A stretch of 64,000 nt of DNA from an uncultured Desulfuromonas sp. GTDB taxonomy: Bacteria; Desulfobacterota; Desulfuromonadia; Desulfuromonadales; Desulfuromonadaceae. The position numbers and the translations under genes are program-made. The notes below the pieces were generated by a model. It was not told the DNA's origin. It saw nothing but the letters and a program-made list of their open reading frames with translations, and searched no databases. This document shows positions 36,607 to 46,528 of the stretch, in pieces; the first letter of the stretch is position 1, and each line of letters begins with the position of its first letter. Location of the stretch: positions 1,426,001-1,490,000 of the forward strand of contig NZ_OY787469.1 in assembly GCF_963678835.1 (NCBI RefSeq). The letters are read 5' to 3'.

Positions 36607-37239
36607 GTGACCTTATCCTTGTTCGATGATGATCTCATCGACCCGACCTATTTTGAACGCCAGTTGCGCCGTCAGGGAACCACTCTGGTGGCCGGTATTG
36701 ATGAGGCTGGACGTGGCCCCTTGGCTGGGCCCGTGGTAGCCGCTGCAGTTATCCTCCCCGAGCACTTTGACCTTCCTGGCCTGACCGACTCAAAAAAACT
36801 CACTGAAAAAAAACGCGAACAGTTGTTTGGTCCCATACGTCAGCAGGCCCTCGCTGTCGGCGTTGGCTTTGCTCATGCCGAAGAGATTGATGAGATCAAT
36901 ATCCTGCAGGCCACAGTACAATCCATGTGCCGGGCCGTTGCGCGCCTTAAAGTGACGCCGCAACACCTGCTGATTGACGGTATCACGCCGTTGCCGTTGT
37001 CCATCGACCAGCAAACCATCAAAAAAGGTGACTCACGCTCGCTTTCTGTGGCGGCGGCTTCAGTCATTGCCAAAGTGGTGCGTGATCGGATGATGAAGGT
37101 GTATGCGCGGCACTATCCTGACTACGGTTTTGAAGGCCATAAAGGTTACGGCAGTGCCCGTCATCGCCAGTTGATCGCTGAGCACGGCCCCTGTCCGCTT
37201 CATCGCAAAACCTTTGGCGGAGTACGGGAGCATCTGTGA
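36607..37239 (+). CDS. rnhB: Ribonuclease HII
   Basis: 210 residues. Cleaves RNA in RNA-DNA hybrids, including single ribonucleotides. AGIDEAGRGPLAGPVVAAAV (catalytic Asp-Glu), LTDSKKLTEKKRE, VAAASVIAKVVRD and the GSARH end are visible. GTG start with GGAG nearby. Overlaps yraN by four bases (GTGA). Confidence 0.97.
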   Translation: MTLSLFDDDLIDPTYFERQLRRQGTTLVAGIDEAGRGPLAGPVVAAAVILPEHFDLPGLTDSKKLTEKKREQLFGPIRQQALAVGVGFAHAEEIDEINILQATVQSMCRAVARLKVTPQHLLIDGITPLPLSIDQQTIKKGDSRSLSVAAASVIAKVVRDRMMKVYARHYPDYGFEGHKGYGSARHRQLIAEHGPCPLHRKTFGGVREHL

Positions 37240-37601
37240 CTCAGCAGCGGTTGACATTGGGCCGCTGGGGAGAACAGCAGGCCGCTGATTATTTGCGCCG
37301 CCGTCTTTACCGGATTGTTACCTGTAACTATCGCTGTCATTACGGTGAGATTGATCTGATTGTCCGACGTGGAAAAATATTGGCTTTTGTTGAGGTGAAA
37401 ACCCGCAAAAGTCGCTGCTATGGAACCCCACAGGAAGCGGTGACACCACGTAAACAGCAGCAGATTATTGCCACGGCCCAGCATTATTTGACAACCCAGC
37501 AACCGTCAACGCAGACGGTGCGATTCGATGTGATTGCCATCAATGTGGATGGCGACAAAACGCAGATTAATCATATTGTTGATGCGTTTGAGCTCCATTG
37601 A
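37236..37601 (+). CDS. yraN: UPF0102/YraN family nuclease-like protein
   Basis: 121 residues. GRWGEQQAADYL, then the restriction-endonuclease-like core YGEIDLIVRRGKILAFVEVKTRKS (Glu, Asp, Glu-x-Lys), and TPRKQQQI. Usually beside rnhB, as here. Biological role unknown. GTG start inside the rnhB stop. Confidence 0.92.
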   Translation: MTQQRLTLGRWGEQQAADYLRRRLYRIVTCNYRCHYGEIDLIVRRGKILAFVEVKTRKSRCYGTPQEAVTPRKQQQIIATAQHYLTTQQPSTQTVRFDVIAINVDGDKTQINHIVDAFELH

Positions 37602-37675
37602 ACCAATGACATTGATCCGTTGCTGAGCCTTACTGGCTTTTTCGCAGCCCGTTAACCATCTCGCAGGAAATGAGT

Positions 37676-39631
37676 ATGAACAAAACACAGATTGCCCGTT
37701 TTGGTTATTTTCGACTGGCCGTGGCGTCGGTTGAACACCGTATCGCCGACCTCGAATTTAATGCTGAACAGATTACATCAGCGTCATTGCGCGCCAAAAA
37801 ACAGGGCTGCCATTGCGTGGTTTTCCCTGAATTGAGTTTGACCGGTTACGGTTGTGGTGACCTGTTTTTTCAGTCTATTTTGCTTGAGCGCACCCGCCAG
37901 GTGTTGGGCGATCTGAAAAAGATGACCCGTCATGAGCAGATGATCCTCATTGTCGGAGCGCCCATTGCTCAAGGGGGGCGCCTGTTCAACTGTGCGGTGG
38001 TAATCAGTGGTGGCGAGATTCTCGGGGTGGTGCCGAAAACCTTTTTGCCCAACACCCAGGAGTTTTATGAAGAACGCTGGTTTTCAGCGGCAGGAGATCG
38101 CACCGCCAATGAGATCTCTTTGTGCGGGGCGATGGTGCCGTTTGGTGATGATCTGTTGTTTCGCCAAAAAGAGTTGCCGGGCTGTGTCATTGGCGTGGAG
38201 ATTTGTGAAGATGGTTGGGTGGCCAATCCGCCCAGTGGTCAGATGGCAGTGGCCGGGGCCACGGTTCTGGTCAATTTGTCGGCCAGCCCGGAAACTCTCG
38301 GTAAACAGGACTATCGGCGTCAGCTGGTGCAGTCGCAGTCGGCCCGGTGTCTGGCGGCCTATGCCTATGCTTCGGCAGGACCTGGCGAGTCGAGCACCGA
38401 TCTGGTGTTTTCCGGTCATTCGCTGATTGCTGAGAACGGCCAACTGCTGGCTGAAACTGAACGGTTCTGTTTTGCCACCCAGTTGGCCATCGGTGATGTG
38501 GATATTGATCGACTGTACAATGAACGCCACAAAAACAACAGTTTTGCCGCCAGTGCTACCCGGAACGTGTACCGCAAAATTGAATTTAATTGCGCGGAAC
38601 ATGCGCATACGCCGTTGCATCGGCCGTTGCCGTGCCATCCGTTTGTGCCAGCCAACCCGAATGAGCGGAATCAGCGCTGTGAAGAGATTTTTGCCCTGCA
38701 GACCACGGCGTTGGCTAAGCGGCTTAACCATATCGGTGTCCGCAATGTGGTGATCGGAATTTCCGGGGGACTGGATTCGACTCTGGCCCTGCTGGTCACG
38801 GTCAAAGCATTTGAAAAGCTTGGCCTCGATATTCAAGGGATCACCGCAGTTACCATGCCCGGTTTCGGCACGACAACACGCACTCGGAGCAACGCTGAGG
38901 CGCTGATTGATCTGTTGGGAGCCCAATGTCGGACTATCTCTATTGATGCAGCGGTGCGCCAGCACTTCAGCGATATCGGTCACGATGAGTCGGTCCACAA
39001 CATTACCTATGAAAACAGCCAGGCGCGTGAACGTACCCAGGTGCTGATGGATATTGCCAATCAGGTGGCCGGTATTGTGATCGGCACCGGCGATCTGTCG
39101 GAGTTGGCCCTGGGCTGGTGTACCTATAATGCCGACCACATGTCCATGTACGGTGTCAATTGCGGGGTGCCGAAAACCCTGGTGCGCTATCTGGTGTCTT
39201 GGTGTGCCCAGACCAGCTTCTGTGGTGAGACTCAGCGGGTTCTGGAAGACATTTGTGCTACGCCGGTGTCGCCGGAATTGCTGCCGCCGAATGATGCCGG
39301 TGAAATCAGTCAGGTTACCGAAGACCATGTCGGTCCCTATGAGCTGCATGATTTCTACCTGTTTCAGGTGGTTCGTCATCAATTTGCACCGCGCAAGGTG
39401 TTCTTCCTTGCTCGTCAGGCCTTTGGTGAGAGCTACGACGATGCCTCTTTGCTGAAATGGTTGCAGGTGTTCTACCGGCGTTTCTTTTCTCAGCAGTTCA
39501 AGCGCTCCTGTTTGCCGGACGGTCCCAAAGTCGGCAGTGTCGCACTCTCGCCGCGGGGCGATTGGCGCATGCCCAGCGATGCCTGCGTACAGTTGTGGCT
39601 GGATGAACTGGAGGACTTGCATGTCGGATAG
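37676..39631 (+). CDS. nadE: Glutamine-dependent NAD+ synthetase
   Basis: 651 residues. N-terminal nitrilase-type glutaminase (about 1-290; [40 protein letters not shown]) feeding ammonia to the C-terminal synthetase with the pyrophosphate loop SGGLDS (363-368) and [12 protein letters not shown]. It makes NAD+ from deamido-NAD+. AGGAA favours the second ATG (37676); 37670 is possible. Overlaps rsmI by 11 bases. Confidence 0.97.
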   Translation: MNKTQIARFGYFRLAVASVEHRIADLEFNAEQITSASLRAKKQGCHCVVFPELSLTGYGCGDLFFQSILLERTRQVLGDLKKMTRHEQMILIVGAPIAQGGRLFNCAVVISGGEILGVVPKTFLPNTQEFYEERWFSAAGDRTANEISLCGAMVPFGDDLLFRQKELPGCVIGVEICEDGWVANPPSGQMAVAGATVLVNLSASPETLGKQDYRRQLVQSQSARCLAAYAYASAGPGESSTDLVFSGHSLIAENGQLLAETERFCFATQLAIGDVDIDRLYNERHKNNSFAASATRNVYRKIEFNCAEHAHTPLHRPLPCHPFVPANPNERNQRCEEIFALQTTALAKRLNHIGVRNVVIGISGGLDSTLALLVTVKAFEKLGLDIQGITAVTMPGFGTTTRTRSNAEALIDLLGAQCRTISIDAAVRQHFSDIGHDESVHNITYENSQARERTQVLMDIANQVAGIVIGTGDLSELALGWCTYNADHMSMYGVNCGVPKTLVRYLVSWCAQTSFCGETQRVLEDICATPVSPELLPPNDAGEISQVTEDHVGPYELHDFYLFQVVRHQFAPRKVFFLARQAFGESYDDASLLKWLQVFYRRFFSQQFKRSCLPDGPKVGSVALSPRGDWRMPSDACVQLWLDELEDLHVG

Positions 39632-40484
39632 AGTACCTTGCGGGGCACTTTATGTGGTGGCAACGCCCATCGGCAATCTCGAAGATATGACCTTTCGTGC
39701 CATTCGGGTGTTGAAAGAGGTGGTGCTGATTGCGGCCGAGGATACCCGACATAGCCGCCGTTTGTGCACGCACTTCGGCATAGAGACCCCCTTGACCTCA
39801 TGTTTTGAACACAACGAAGCTCGCAAAGGGGACTACCTGATTGAACGGTTGCAGCGTGGCGAAGATATTGCTTTGATCAGCGATGCCGGAACTCCGGCGA
39901 TTTCCGATCCCGGCAGTCTTCTGGTGCAGCGCTGTTGCGAAGCGGGTATCGCCGTCCATCCGGTGCCCGGGCCCAGCGCCTGTGTTGCGGCTCTGTCCAT
40001 GGCCGGGTTGCCGACGGATCACTTCTGCTTTGAAGGTTTCCTGCCGGCCAAACAACATGCACGACGTCAAGCACTGCAATGCTTTGTCACGGAACACCGC
40101 ACCGCGGTGTTTTATGAGGCGCCGCACCGCCTGATCAACTTTCTCGGTGATGCCATTGATGTGTTGGGTGAAGAGCGGCAACTGGTGGTGGTCCGTGAGT
40201 TGACCAAGGTGCATGAGGAGCGGGTTGGCGGAACAGCTCGTGAGGTGCTTGAGCATTTTTCACAGGGCAAAGTGCGTGGCGAGATTGTTGTCTTGTTGGC
40301 TCCGGCCGAGCCGCAGCCCATTGAGGAAAGTGTCGAAGAGTCCTTGCTGCGTGAGTTGCGTAACACCGACCAGCCGCTGAAGGTCGTTACCAAACGGGTC
40401 GCCAAGCTGCATGGCCTCAGCGGCAGTGAGGTCTATGCGCTGGCAGTCGAGCTTAAAGAGCAGGGTCTGATCGACCCTCAGTAG
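39621..40484 (+). CDS. rsmI: 16S rRNA (cytidine1402-2'-O)-methyltransferase
   Basis: 287 residues. Tetrapyrrole-methylase fold with GALYVVATPIGNLEDMTFRA, AEDTRHS, SDAGTPAISDPG and PVPGPSA. Modifies the ribosomal P site. GGAGG lies six bases before the ATG at 39621, inside the end of nadE. Its 3' end overlaps the convergent acyP by seven bases. Confidence 0.97.
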   Translation: MSDRVPCGALYVVATPIGNLEDMTFRAIRVLKEVVLIAAEDTRHSRRLCTHFGIETPLTSCFEHNEARKGDYLIERLQRGEDIALISDAGTPAISDPGSLLVQRCCEAGIAVHPVPGPSACVAALSMAGLPTDHFCFEGFLPAKQHARRQALQCFVTEHRTAVFYEAPHRLINFLGDAIDVLGEERQLVVVRELTKVHEERVGGTAREVLEHFSQGKVRGEIVVLLAPAEPQPIEESVEESLLRELRNTDQPLKVVTKRVAKLHGLSGSEVYALAVELKEQGLIDPQ

Positions 40485-40756
40485 CGAATCGAAAAGCTGC
40501 CGAATTCGCCGGTATGGGCGGACAGGCTCATATTGACCTTGTCGACCTGAGCGTGTGATGGCCCCTGCTGGCAGCAGTTGATCAGATGGCGGATATCGCC
40601 TTCTTCCCCTTCAACCACCACCTCGACATCGCCATCCGCGCAGTTGCGCGCCCAGCCGGTCAAGGCAAAAGCGGTGGCGCTTTGCTGGACGAAATTGCGG
40701 TAGCCCACACCTTGAACCCGTCCTGAAATGCGTAACGTCGCGCGAATCAGATTCAT
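40478..40756 (-). CDS. acyP: Acylphosphatase
   Basis: 92 residues. Hydrolyses acyl phosphates. Motif RISGRVQGVGYRNFV with catalytic Arg, and ALTGWARNCADGDVEVVVEG with catalytic Asn, are intact. Its start overlaps the stop of the ligase gene by four bases, so the two are translated together. Confidence 0.96.
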   Translation of the reverse strand: MNLIRATLRISGRVQGVGYRNFVQQSATAFALTGWARNCADGDVEVVVEGEEGDIRHLINCCQQGPSHAQVDKVNMSLSAHTGEFGSFSIRY

Positions 40757-42732
40757 GACTGCTCCTTGTCTGAAGAAACGGTTGCGCTGATCATGCTAAG
40801 GTACTGCTCTTCCGTGAGAATCGCTACCCCTTTTGCTTCTGCGCCTTTAAGTTTGCTGACCCCGACCTTTTCCCCGGTGACCAGATAGTCTGTTTTTCCC
40901 GTCACTGACGCCCCCACTTTTGCACCGAGTTTCTTGGCTTCGGCCTTCATGTCATCACGGCTGCCTCGGGTCATGGTGCCGGTGAATACCAGTAATTTTC
41001 CGGCAATCGGACTCAAGGCGCCAGTGGCCTGTAACTCGCTGACCAGAGGGGTCCGATGCAGATTGAAGCCCAGGGCCTGTAAGCGATCAAACAGCGGACG
41101 GATACGGACAAACCCTTTAACCACGATTTCCGCTGTCCTCTCAGCAAAACCTTCGATGGCGACAATCTGTTCCTCGCTGAGGTCGAAGATTTCCTCCAGG
41201 CGATGGTGGCCGAGCAACCGTTCGCAGTTACCGCCACCCATGCGAAAGACGCCAAAGGCGGCGAGAAAGCGCCAGTCCTCTATGACTTCATGGCGACTGC
41301 GTTGCAGTTCGTTGACCAGGTTTTCCGACTGTTTTGGGCCGAAGCCCATCCCTTCAAGCTGATCAGCCTGTAGGCCGTACACCGCATCGATGGTGCGGAT
41401 ATTGTTGGTATACAGTTTTTCGATGGTCGCCGGACCAAAGCCGTCGATGTTGCCTAAGGTGCGGAAAAAATGCTCAATTGTGTGGCTGATCTGCGCCGGA
41501 CAACCGGTGTTGTTGGGACAGTACAGGTAGTCGCTGTCCCAGAACAGCTCCGTATCGCAACTGGGGCAGGAGGCCGGGATCTGCGGTTCAACCGCCTTGA
41601 CCACGTCAATGATCTTGGGGATCACTTCGCCGCTGCGGGTTAGCTCGATGACGGCATCGGGCCCGATCCCCTTGTCACGGACCATGCCGTAATGATGAGC
41701 GGTAGCGCGTTGGATCAGGGCACCGCTGAGCCGGGTCGGTTCCACTTCGGCCACAGGGTTGACCCGCCCGGAGCGCGATGTCTGTGGCACTACCTGAAGA
41801 ACTTTAACCTCAGCTTTTTCCTGATTCTGTTTGTAGGCGATCTGCCAGCGATGATGATGGCGGGTCGCGCCCATGTAGGTTTTTAGTTCGTCATCGGTGA
41901 TCTCGATGACAATGCCATCCATGTCGTAATCCAAACTAGCGCGCAGTTCATGGTTGAGGTCTGTCACGGATGGGATCAGATCTTCTGTGGTTCGCGCACG
42001 GTTCGGCAGGGTCGAGAACGGGTAGAAAACCACCGCCTGGTCGGCAAGGGCCTGTTCTACGGCGGGCTCCAACGCCTTTTCTTTGACAACACTGGCCTGA
42101 AAATTACGTGGATTTTCATAGTCCTGAGCCAAGTTGGCGTCGAAGTAGCTGCGCTGAACAACAATCTCACCTGCGCCCAATCCGCGTGGGTGGTTATCGG
42201 CGACCACTAGCCCACGGTCAAATGCGCGAGTGATATCGGTGCCACGGCGTCCGTCGCCACGGGTGTAAAGGCGCTCACCGTCATCATAAGCAGCAAAGCC
42301 ATCCAGTTTAGGGGTGATGCGAAATTCAAGCCCTGCGGGGTCGCGGCCAATTTCCTTTGCCGCTTTGTGGATGCGTTTCAACCAATCGCCTAATTCTTTG
42401 TCCGTGTAGGCTTTTTCCGTCGACAACATGCGTGTCGGGAGCTCAACGGTTTTGCCTGTGAACTCCGGTTCCGGTTCAACGGTGTGAAGAAACGGATGGT
42501 CGGGTTGGCGTTTTTTCAGCTCAGCCAGGGCGATATGGTCGTAATCATGGTCGGAGATTAATGGTTGACCTTCGCGGTAGAAGCTGTTGGCGATGGTCAG
42601 GAACTCAACCAGCTGATCGTCATCCAATTGGTTGACTGTGTGGGGTTGTTGCTGCAGGTTGAACAGGTGTTGCAGGCTCAAGTGCTCAAAAGTGAGCTGG
42701 TTCAGGGCGTCTTTTTGGGCTTGTGTCAGCAT
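40753..42732 (-). CDS. ligA: Divergent NAD-dependent DNA ligase (LigA-like)
   Basis: 659 residues. The LigA order is kept: a short Ia region (ISDHDYDHIAL), adenylation domain with Lys142 in PKLDGF, TRGDGRRGTDIT, OB fold ending SGEVIPKI, a four-cysteine zinc site (CX2CX12CX5C), helix-hairpin-helix repeats and a BRCT domain (LVFTGTMTRGSRDDM). Several standard motifs are altered: MLSTEKAY replaces MLSLDNAF, and the segment after KLDG is shorter. It joins nicks in DNA using NAD. It may be a second ligase rather than the housekeeping one; this cannot be told here. No clear ribosome site before the ATG at 42732. Confidence 0.88.
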   Translation of the reverse strand: MLTQAQKDALNQLTFEHLSLQHLFNLQQQPHTVNQLDDDQLVEFLTIANSFYREGQPLISDHDYDHIALAELKKRQPDHPFLHTVEPEPEFTGKTVELPTRMLSTEKAYTDKELGDWLKRIHKAAKEIGRDPAGLEFRITPKLDGFAAYDDGERLYTRGDGRRGTDITRAFDRGLVVADNHPRGLGAGEIVVQRSYFDANLAQDYENPRNFQASVVKEKALEPAVEQALADQAVVFYPFSTLPNRARTTEDLIPSVTDLNHELRASLDYDMDGIVIEITDDELKTYMGATRHHHRWQIAYKQNQEKAEVKVLQVVPQTSRSGRVNPVAEVEPTRLSGALIQRATAHHYGMVRDKGIGPDAVIELTRSGEVIPKIIDVVKAVEPQIPASCPSCDTELFWDSDYLYCPNNTGCPAQISHTIEHFFRTLGNIDGFGPATIEKLYTNNIRTIDAVYGLQADQLEGMGFGPKQSENLVNELQRSRHEVIEDWRFLAAFGVFRMGGGNCERLLGHHRLEEIFDLSEEQIVAIEGFAERTAEIVVKGFVRIRPLFDRLQALGFNLHRTPLVSELQATGALSPIAGKLLVFTGTMTRGSRDDMKAEAKKLGAKVGASVTGKTDYLVTGEKVGVSKLKGAEAKGVAILTEEQYLSMISATVSSDKEQS

Positions 42733-42924
42733 GTAGTTGTGATCGTCTAAAAGGGTTGGTTGAGTGAACTTTGTTGTGGGTGAATTTACCGATATTGTTG
42801 AGGTTCGTCTGACGTATGTCAATTGTTTTTCCCGCAGGGCTGAGCTAAGATGCTTCACGGAGATGTATCCTGCACATTTTGATGGAATGAAAGTGCCCGC
42901 CAAAAGGGCCAATATGGGGAAAAT

Positions 42925-44178
42925 ATGACGGAAGACCAGTGGTATCGCCTGCTGACGATGGGCGTTTTGTTTATCATATCCGCGTTCTTTTCAGGTTCGG
43001 AGACGGCTCTGTTGGCCATTGACCGGTTGCGGGTTAAATACCTGGTGGAAAAAAAGCGCCGTGGTGCGCAGGAGTTGGAAAAGCTGCTCGACAATCCTGA
43101 ATGGTTGCTGGGCGGCATTCTGGTGGGTAACAACCTGGTCAATATTGCCTTGTCGGTCTTTGCCACCACCTTTTTCGTTGAACTTTATGGGGACTATGGT
43201 GATCTGTTAACCATTCTTGTGCTCACGCCGCTGCTGCTGATTGTATCCGAGGTGTGTCCCAAAACCTATGCCGCTCGCCGTGCCGAACAGGTGTCGTTTC
43301 GAGTATTACGCCCCATCCGGGGGGTTCTGTGGATTTTGGCACCGGTGATTTGGTTGGTCACCGGTCTGTCCAGCTTGGTAACCCGGCTGTTTAAGGTGGA
43401 TTCTTCAGCCAGCATCCTGTCGGCGGATGAGATTAAAACCATGATTGCCATTGGCGCCAAATCGGGCACCCTGGCGGGTGAACAGCGTCGCATGCTCGAC
43501 GGCGTGTTTGAGTTGTCGCAACTGCGGGTGCGCGACCTGATGATACCGCGGACTGAAGTTGCGGGTGTCGAGGTGGAGGCGCCGTTTCAGGAGTTGCTCG
43601 ACGAGGTCAAGCGCTCCACCCATTCACGTTTTCCCGTGTATAAAGATACCCTCGACAACATCATGGGCGTGATCCACTCCAAGGATGTGTTGCGGTTTGT
43701 CGATTGTCCGCATAACTTCAACATGCGCGAGGTGATGCGGCGTCCCTACTTTGTCCCTGAAGCCAAGCAAGTCGAAGCATTATTGCTGGCATTTCGCCGC
43801 CGTCGCATCCATCTGGCCGTGGTGCTGGACGAATACGGTGGTGTGGAGGGGATTGTCACTCTGGAAGATGTATTGGAAGAGATCGTCGGCGAGATCCGTG
43901 ATGAGTATGATCAGGAAGAATCCGGTATCACCCCGATCACGCCGCAGCGTTTTCTGGTGGAGGGTGGTGTCGGTTTGCGTCAGGTTAATCGTCATGTCGG
44001 ACTGCATTTGTCGGAAGAGGATGCTACCACGTTAGCGGGGTTGATGTTGCGTTGTCTCGGACAAATTCCTCAGGAGGGCGATCAGTGTGATATCGGTGGC
44101 GTAACGTTGATTGCTCGAAAGGTGGACCAGCGGCGCATTGATCAGATTGAGCTCTGTTTGCCTTCTTTGGAAGAATGA
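42925..44178 (+). CDS. CNNM/CorC-type transporter (DUF21-CBS-CorC)
   Basis: 417 residues. DUF21 membrane domain (about 1-180; SAFFSGSETALLAIDR), a CBS pair (about 205-325; RDLMIPRTEV, LDEYGGVEGIVTLEDVLEEIVGEI) and a CorC/HlyC C-terminal domain (about 335-415). Members are linked to magnesium or cobalt efflux; others are annotated as hemolysins. GGGGAAA precedes the ATG. The repeat array starts 20 bp after its stop. Confidence 0.92.
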   Translation: MTEDQWYRLLTMGVLFIISAFFSGSETALLAIDRLRVKYLVEKKRRGAQELEKLLDNPEWLLGGILVGNNLVNIALSVFATTFFVELYGDYGDLLTILVLTPLLLIVSEVCPKTYAARRAEQVSFRVLRPIRGVLWILAPVIWLVTGLSSLVTRLFKVDSSASILSADEIKTMIAIGAKSGTLAGEQRRMLDGVFELSQLRVRDLMIPRTEVAGVEVEAPFQELLDEVKRSTHSRFPVYKDTLDNIMGVIHSKDVLRFVDCPHNFNMREVMRRPYFVPEAKQVEALLLAFRRRRIHLAVVLDEYGGVEGIVTLEDVLEEIVGEIRDEYDQEESGITPITPQRFLVEGGVGLRQVNRHVGLHLSEEDATTLAGLMLRCLGQIPQEGDQCDIGGVTLIARKVDQRRIDQIELCLPSLEE

Positions 44179-44198
44179 TGGTTTCTTGATTCTGTGTG

Positions 44199-44573
44199 GT
44201 TCGTCATTCTCAACTGATCGCGCTAACGTTCATTGCGTTCGGTGCTGCTGAACGGGAGGCTTGGGTGCTCAATTACACTCTGACGCAAGGGCGGGCACCG
44301 TCCCGCCCGTTTGATCGGTACCACACCTGAGATAGGGCGCGACTTAAGATTGTTATCACCGTTTTACGCCACAGGCGATGCGTTGCACGATTCGCCGACC
44401 TAAAGGGCGGCGAGCCGAATCCGTAACGCACATCGGAAACAGACTCAGTGTCGGTTAATCTGAGGGTCAGGAGGTGTTCAGCTGGTTTTTGCATACTTTT
44501 GAGCGGCCAATCAAAAGGATGTCGGCTGCCGGGACGAAACCCGGCGACCTTGACTTTGAACTTGATCTTTAAT
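44199..44573 (+). repeat. Array unit 1, internally deleted
   Basis: 375 bp. Lacks the first ~200 bp of the unit (from the GGTACCCAC marker to near GTTCGGCGCTGCTGAACGGG) but keeps the 71-bp module. Closest to the inverted copy at 1-340. Confidence 0.85.
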
Positions 44574-45082
44574 GGTTCGTCATTTGGAGCTGATCGCGCT
44601 GGCGAACATCATCCGTTCGCGATGTTGGTACCCACGTGACGCGGGCTTCCGCGCCCGCACTTCGGGGCACTTTTGCGTCGACAAAAGTACCGCAAAATCG
44701 ACTCCCGTCATTGCGCCCTTACGGGTTCCCTCTCTGCGTTCACTAACACCGCGATGTCGGCAAAACTCGCTGACGCTCAAACAGGTTGCCGACGACCATC
44801 GCGGTGACCGTTCTCTTCGTTCGGCGCTGCTGAACGGGAGAGCTTGGCTGCTGAATAACACACGACTGCAGGGCGGGCACCGTCCCGCCCGCTTGATCGG
44901 TACCACACCAGAGATAGAGCGCGACTTAAGATTGTTATCACGGTTTTGCGCCAAAGATGATGCGTTGTACGATTCGCCGACCTAAAGGGCGGCGAGCCGA
45001 ATCCGTGAAGCATAACGGAAACAGACACATTGTCGGCTGCCGGGACGAAACCCGGCGACCTTGACTCTGACCTTGACCTTCA
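44574..45082 (+). repeat. Array unit 2, lacking a 71-bp module
   Basis: About 509 bp. At 45032 TGTCGG runs straight into CTGCCGGG, where other units have 71 more bases between two TGTCGG sequences. Confidence 0.9.
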
Positions 45083-45665
45083 GTGGTTCGAAATCCGAAA
45101 CGAATCGCACCGGCGAACTTCATCCGTTCACAATGATGGTACCCACGTGACGCGGGCTTCCGCGCCCGCACTTCGGGGCACTTTTGCGTCGACAAAAGTA
45201 CCGCAAAATCGACTCCCGTCATTGCGCCCTTACGGGTTCCCTCTCTGCGTTCACTTACACCGCGATGTCGGCAAAACTCGCTGACGCTCAAACAGGTTGC
45301 CGACGACCATCGGGATGACCGTTCTCTTCGTTCGGCGCTGCTGAACGGGAGGGCTTGGCTGCTGAATAACACACGACTGCAGGGCGGGCACCGTCCCGCC
45401 CGTTTGATCGGGGCCCCGGAAGAAATAAAGTGCAGCTTCAATTGGTTACCAACGTTTTACACCAAAGATGATGATTTGCACGATTCGTCGACCAAAAGGG
45501 CGGCGAGCCGAATCCGTGAAGCATAACGGAAACAAACTCATTGTCGGTTAATCTGAGGGCCAGGAGGTGTTCAGCCGGTTTTTGCATCCTTTTGAGCGGC
45601 CAGTCAAAAGGATGTCGGCTGCCGGGACGAAACCCGGCGACCTTGACTTTGATCTTGATCTTCAG
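45083..45665 (+). repeat. Array unit 3, full length
   Basis: About 583 bp, containing all modules. Confidence 0.9.
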
Positions 45666-46250
45666 TGGTTTGCAACTTGAAACGAATCGCACCAGCGAAC
45701 TTCATCCGTTCGCGAAGGTGGTACCCACATGACGCGGGCTTCCGCGCCCGCACGTCGGGGCACTTTTGCGTCGACAAAAGTACCGCAAAATCGACTCCCG
45801 TCATTGCGCCCTTACGGGTTCCCTCTCTGCGTTCACTAACACCGCGATGTCGGCAAAACTCGCTGACGCTCAAACAGGTTGCCGACGACCATCGCGGTGA
45901 CCGTTCTCTTCGTTCGGCGCTGCTGAACGGGAGAGCTTGGCTGCTTAATAACACACGACTGCAGGGCGGGCACCGTCCCACCCGTTTGATCGGTGCCACG
46001 CAAGAAATAGAAAGAGGCGCAAAATCGTTATCACGGTTTTACGCCAAAGCTGACGAAGAGTAAGATTCGCCGACCTAAAGGGCGGCGAGCCGAATCCGTG
46101 AAGCATAACGGAAACAGATACATTGTCGGTTGCTCTGAGGGCCAGGAGGTGTTCAGCCGGTTTTTGCAATCCTTTTGAGCGGCCAGTCAAAAGGATGTCA
46201 GATGCCGAGACGAAACCCGGCGGTTTTGATCTTGGGCTTGATTTTTTGTG
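45666..46250 (+). repeat. Array unit 4, full length
   Basis: About 585 bp, more diverged in its last 100 bp; ends at the unit boundary. Confidence 0.88.
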
Positions 46251-46294
46251 GTTGGCTCATCACATTCTTAAAAAGAAGATGAGCCTTTGGGCTG

Positions 46295-46327
46295 AAACAC
46301 CACTTGATAGGGCGGTGTTTTTTTACG
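46295..46327 (+). terminator. Intrinsic terminator between repeat array and mraZ promoter
   Basis: AAACACC pairs with GGTGTTT over 12 bases, followed by T-rich sequence. It isolates mraZ from transcription through the array. Confidence 0.75.
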
Positions 46328-46449
46328 TCTTTTTTCTGTCGAAATCCCGTCTTTCTCCGCCGAAACTGCATTCTTTTTCAGACTGTTTTCCTCGAAAAAT
46401 CAACTATTAGCACCCAGTGTCAAACTTTTTATAAAAAACTTTGAATTTC

Positions 46450-46478
46450 TTGACAGTGTTGTAGTGAGGGGGTATATT
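46450..46478 (+). promoter_or_regulatory. Sigma-70-type promoter of the dcw cluster
   Basis: TTGACA, 17-bp spacer, TATATT; about 50 bp before the mraZ ATG. MraZ usually represses its own promoter; G-rich direct repeats between promoter and start (GTGTGGAAAC, GGGAC, AAGGGG) could be its sites but I did not establish a pattern. Confidence 0.85.
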
Positions 46479-46528
46479 TTGCCCTGTATGTGTAAAAAGG
46501 TGTGGAAACGGGACACAAAAGGGGCGTT

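Larger units (their letters stand above)
44199..46250 (+). repeat. Head-to-tail array of four ~582-bp repeat units
   Basis: Units start at about 44199, 44574, 45083 and 45666, each at the sequence GTGGTTYG after a CTTGAYCTT-type run; the array ends at the same sequence near 46250. The marker GGTACCCAC recurs at 44627, 45138 and 45720 (511 and 582 bp apart; the difference is a 71-bp module missing from unit 2). Each unit is rich in short inverted repeats (GCGGGC/GCCCGC, GGGCGG/CCGCCC, ACTTTTG/CAAAAGT, GCCGGG/CCCGGC, CCTTTTGA/TCAAAAGG). It fills the gap between corC and mraZ; I see no convincing gene in it. Confidence 0.95.

Noticed and set aside
38084-39622. 512-codon frame opposite nadE
   Set aside because: Shadow frame; nadE motifs are intact on the plus strand.
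44580-45999. Several open frames of 80-170 codons on both strands with near-identical products
   Set aside because: They are copies of the same repeat read in the same frame; no ribosome sites and composition unlike neighbouring genes. Conservation is of DNA, not shown to be of protein.
44199-46250. CRISPR array
   Set aside because: Units are about 582 bp without short repeats and unique spacers, and no cas genes are present.
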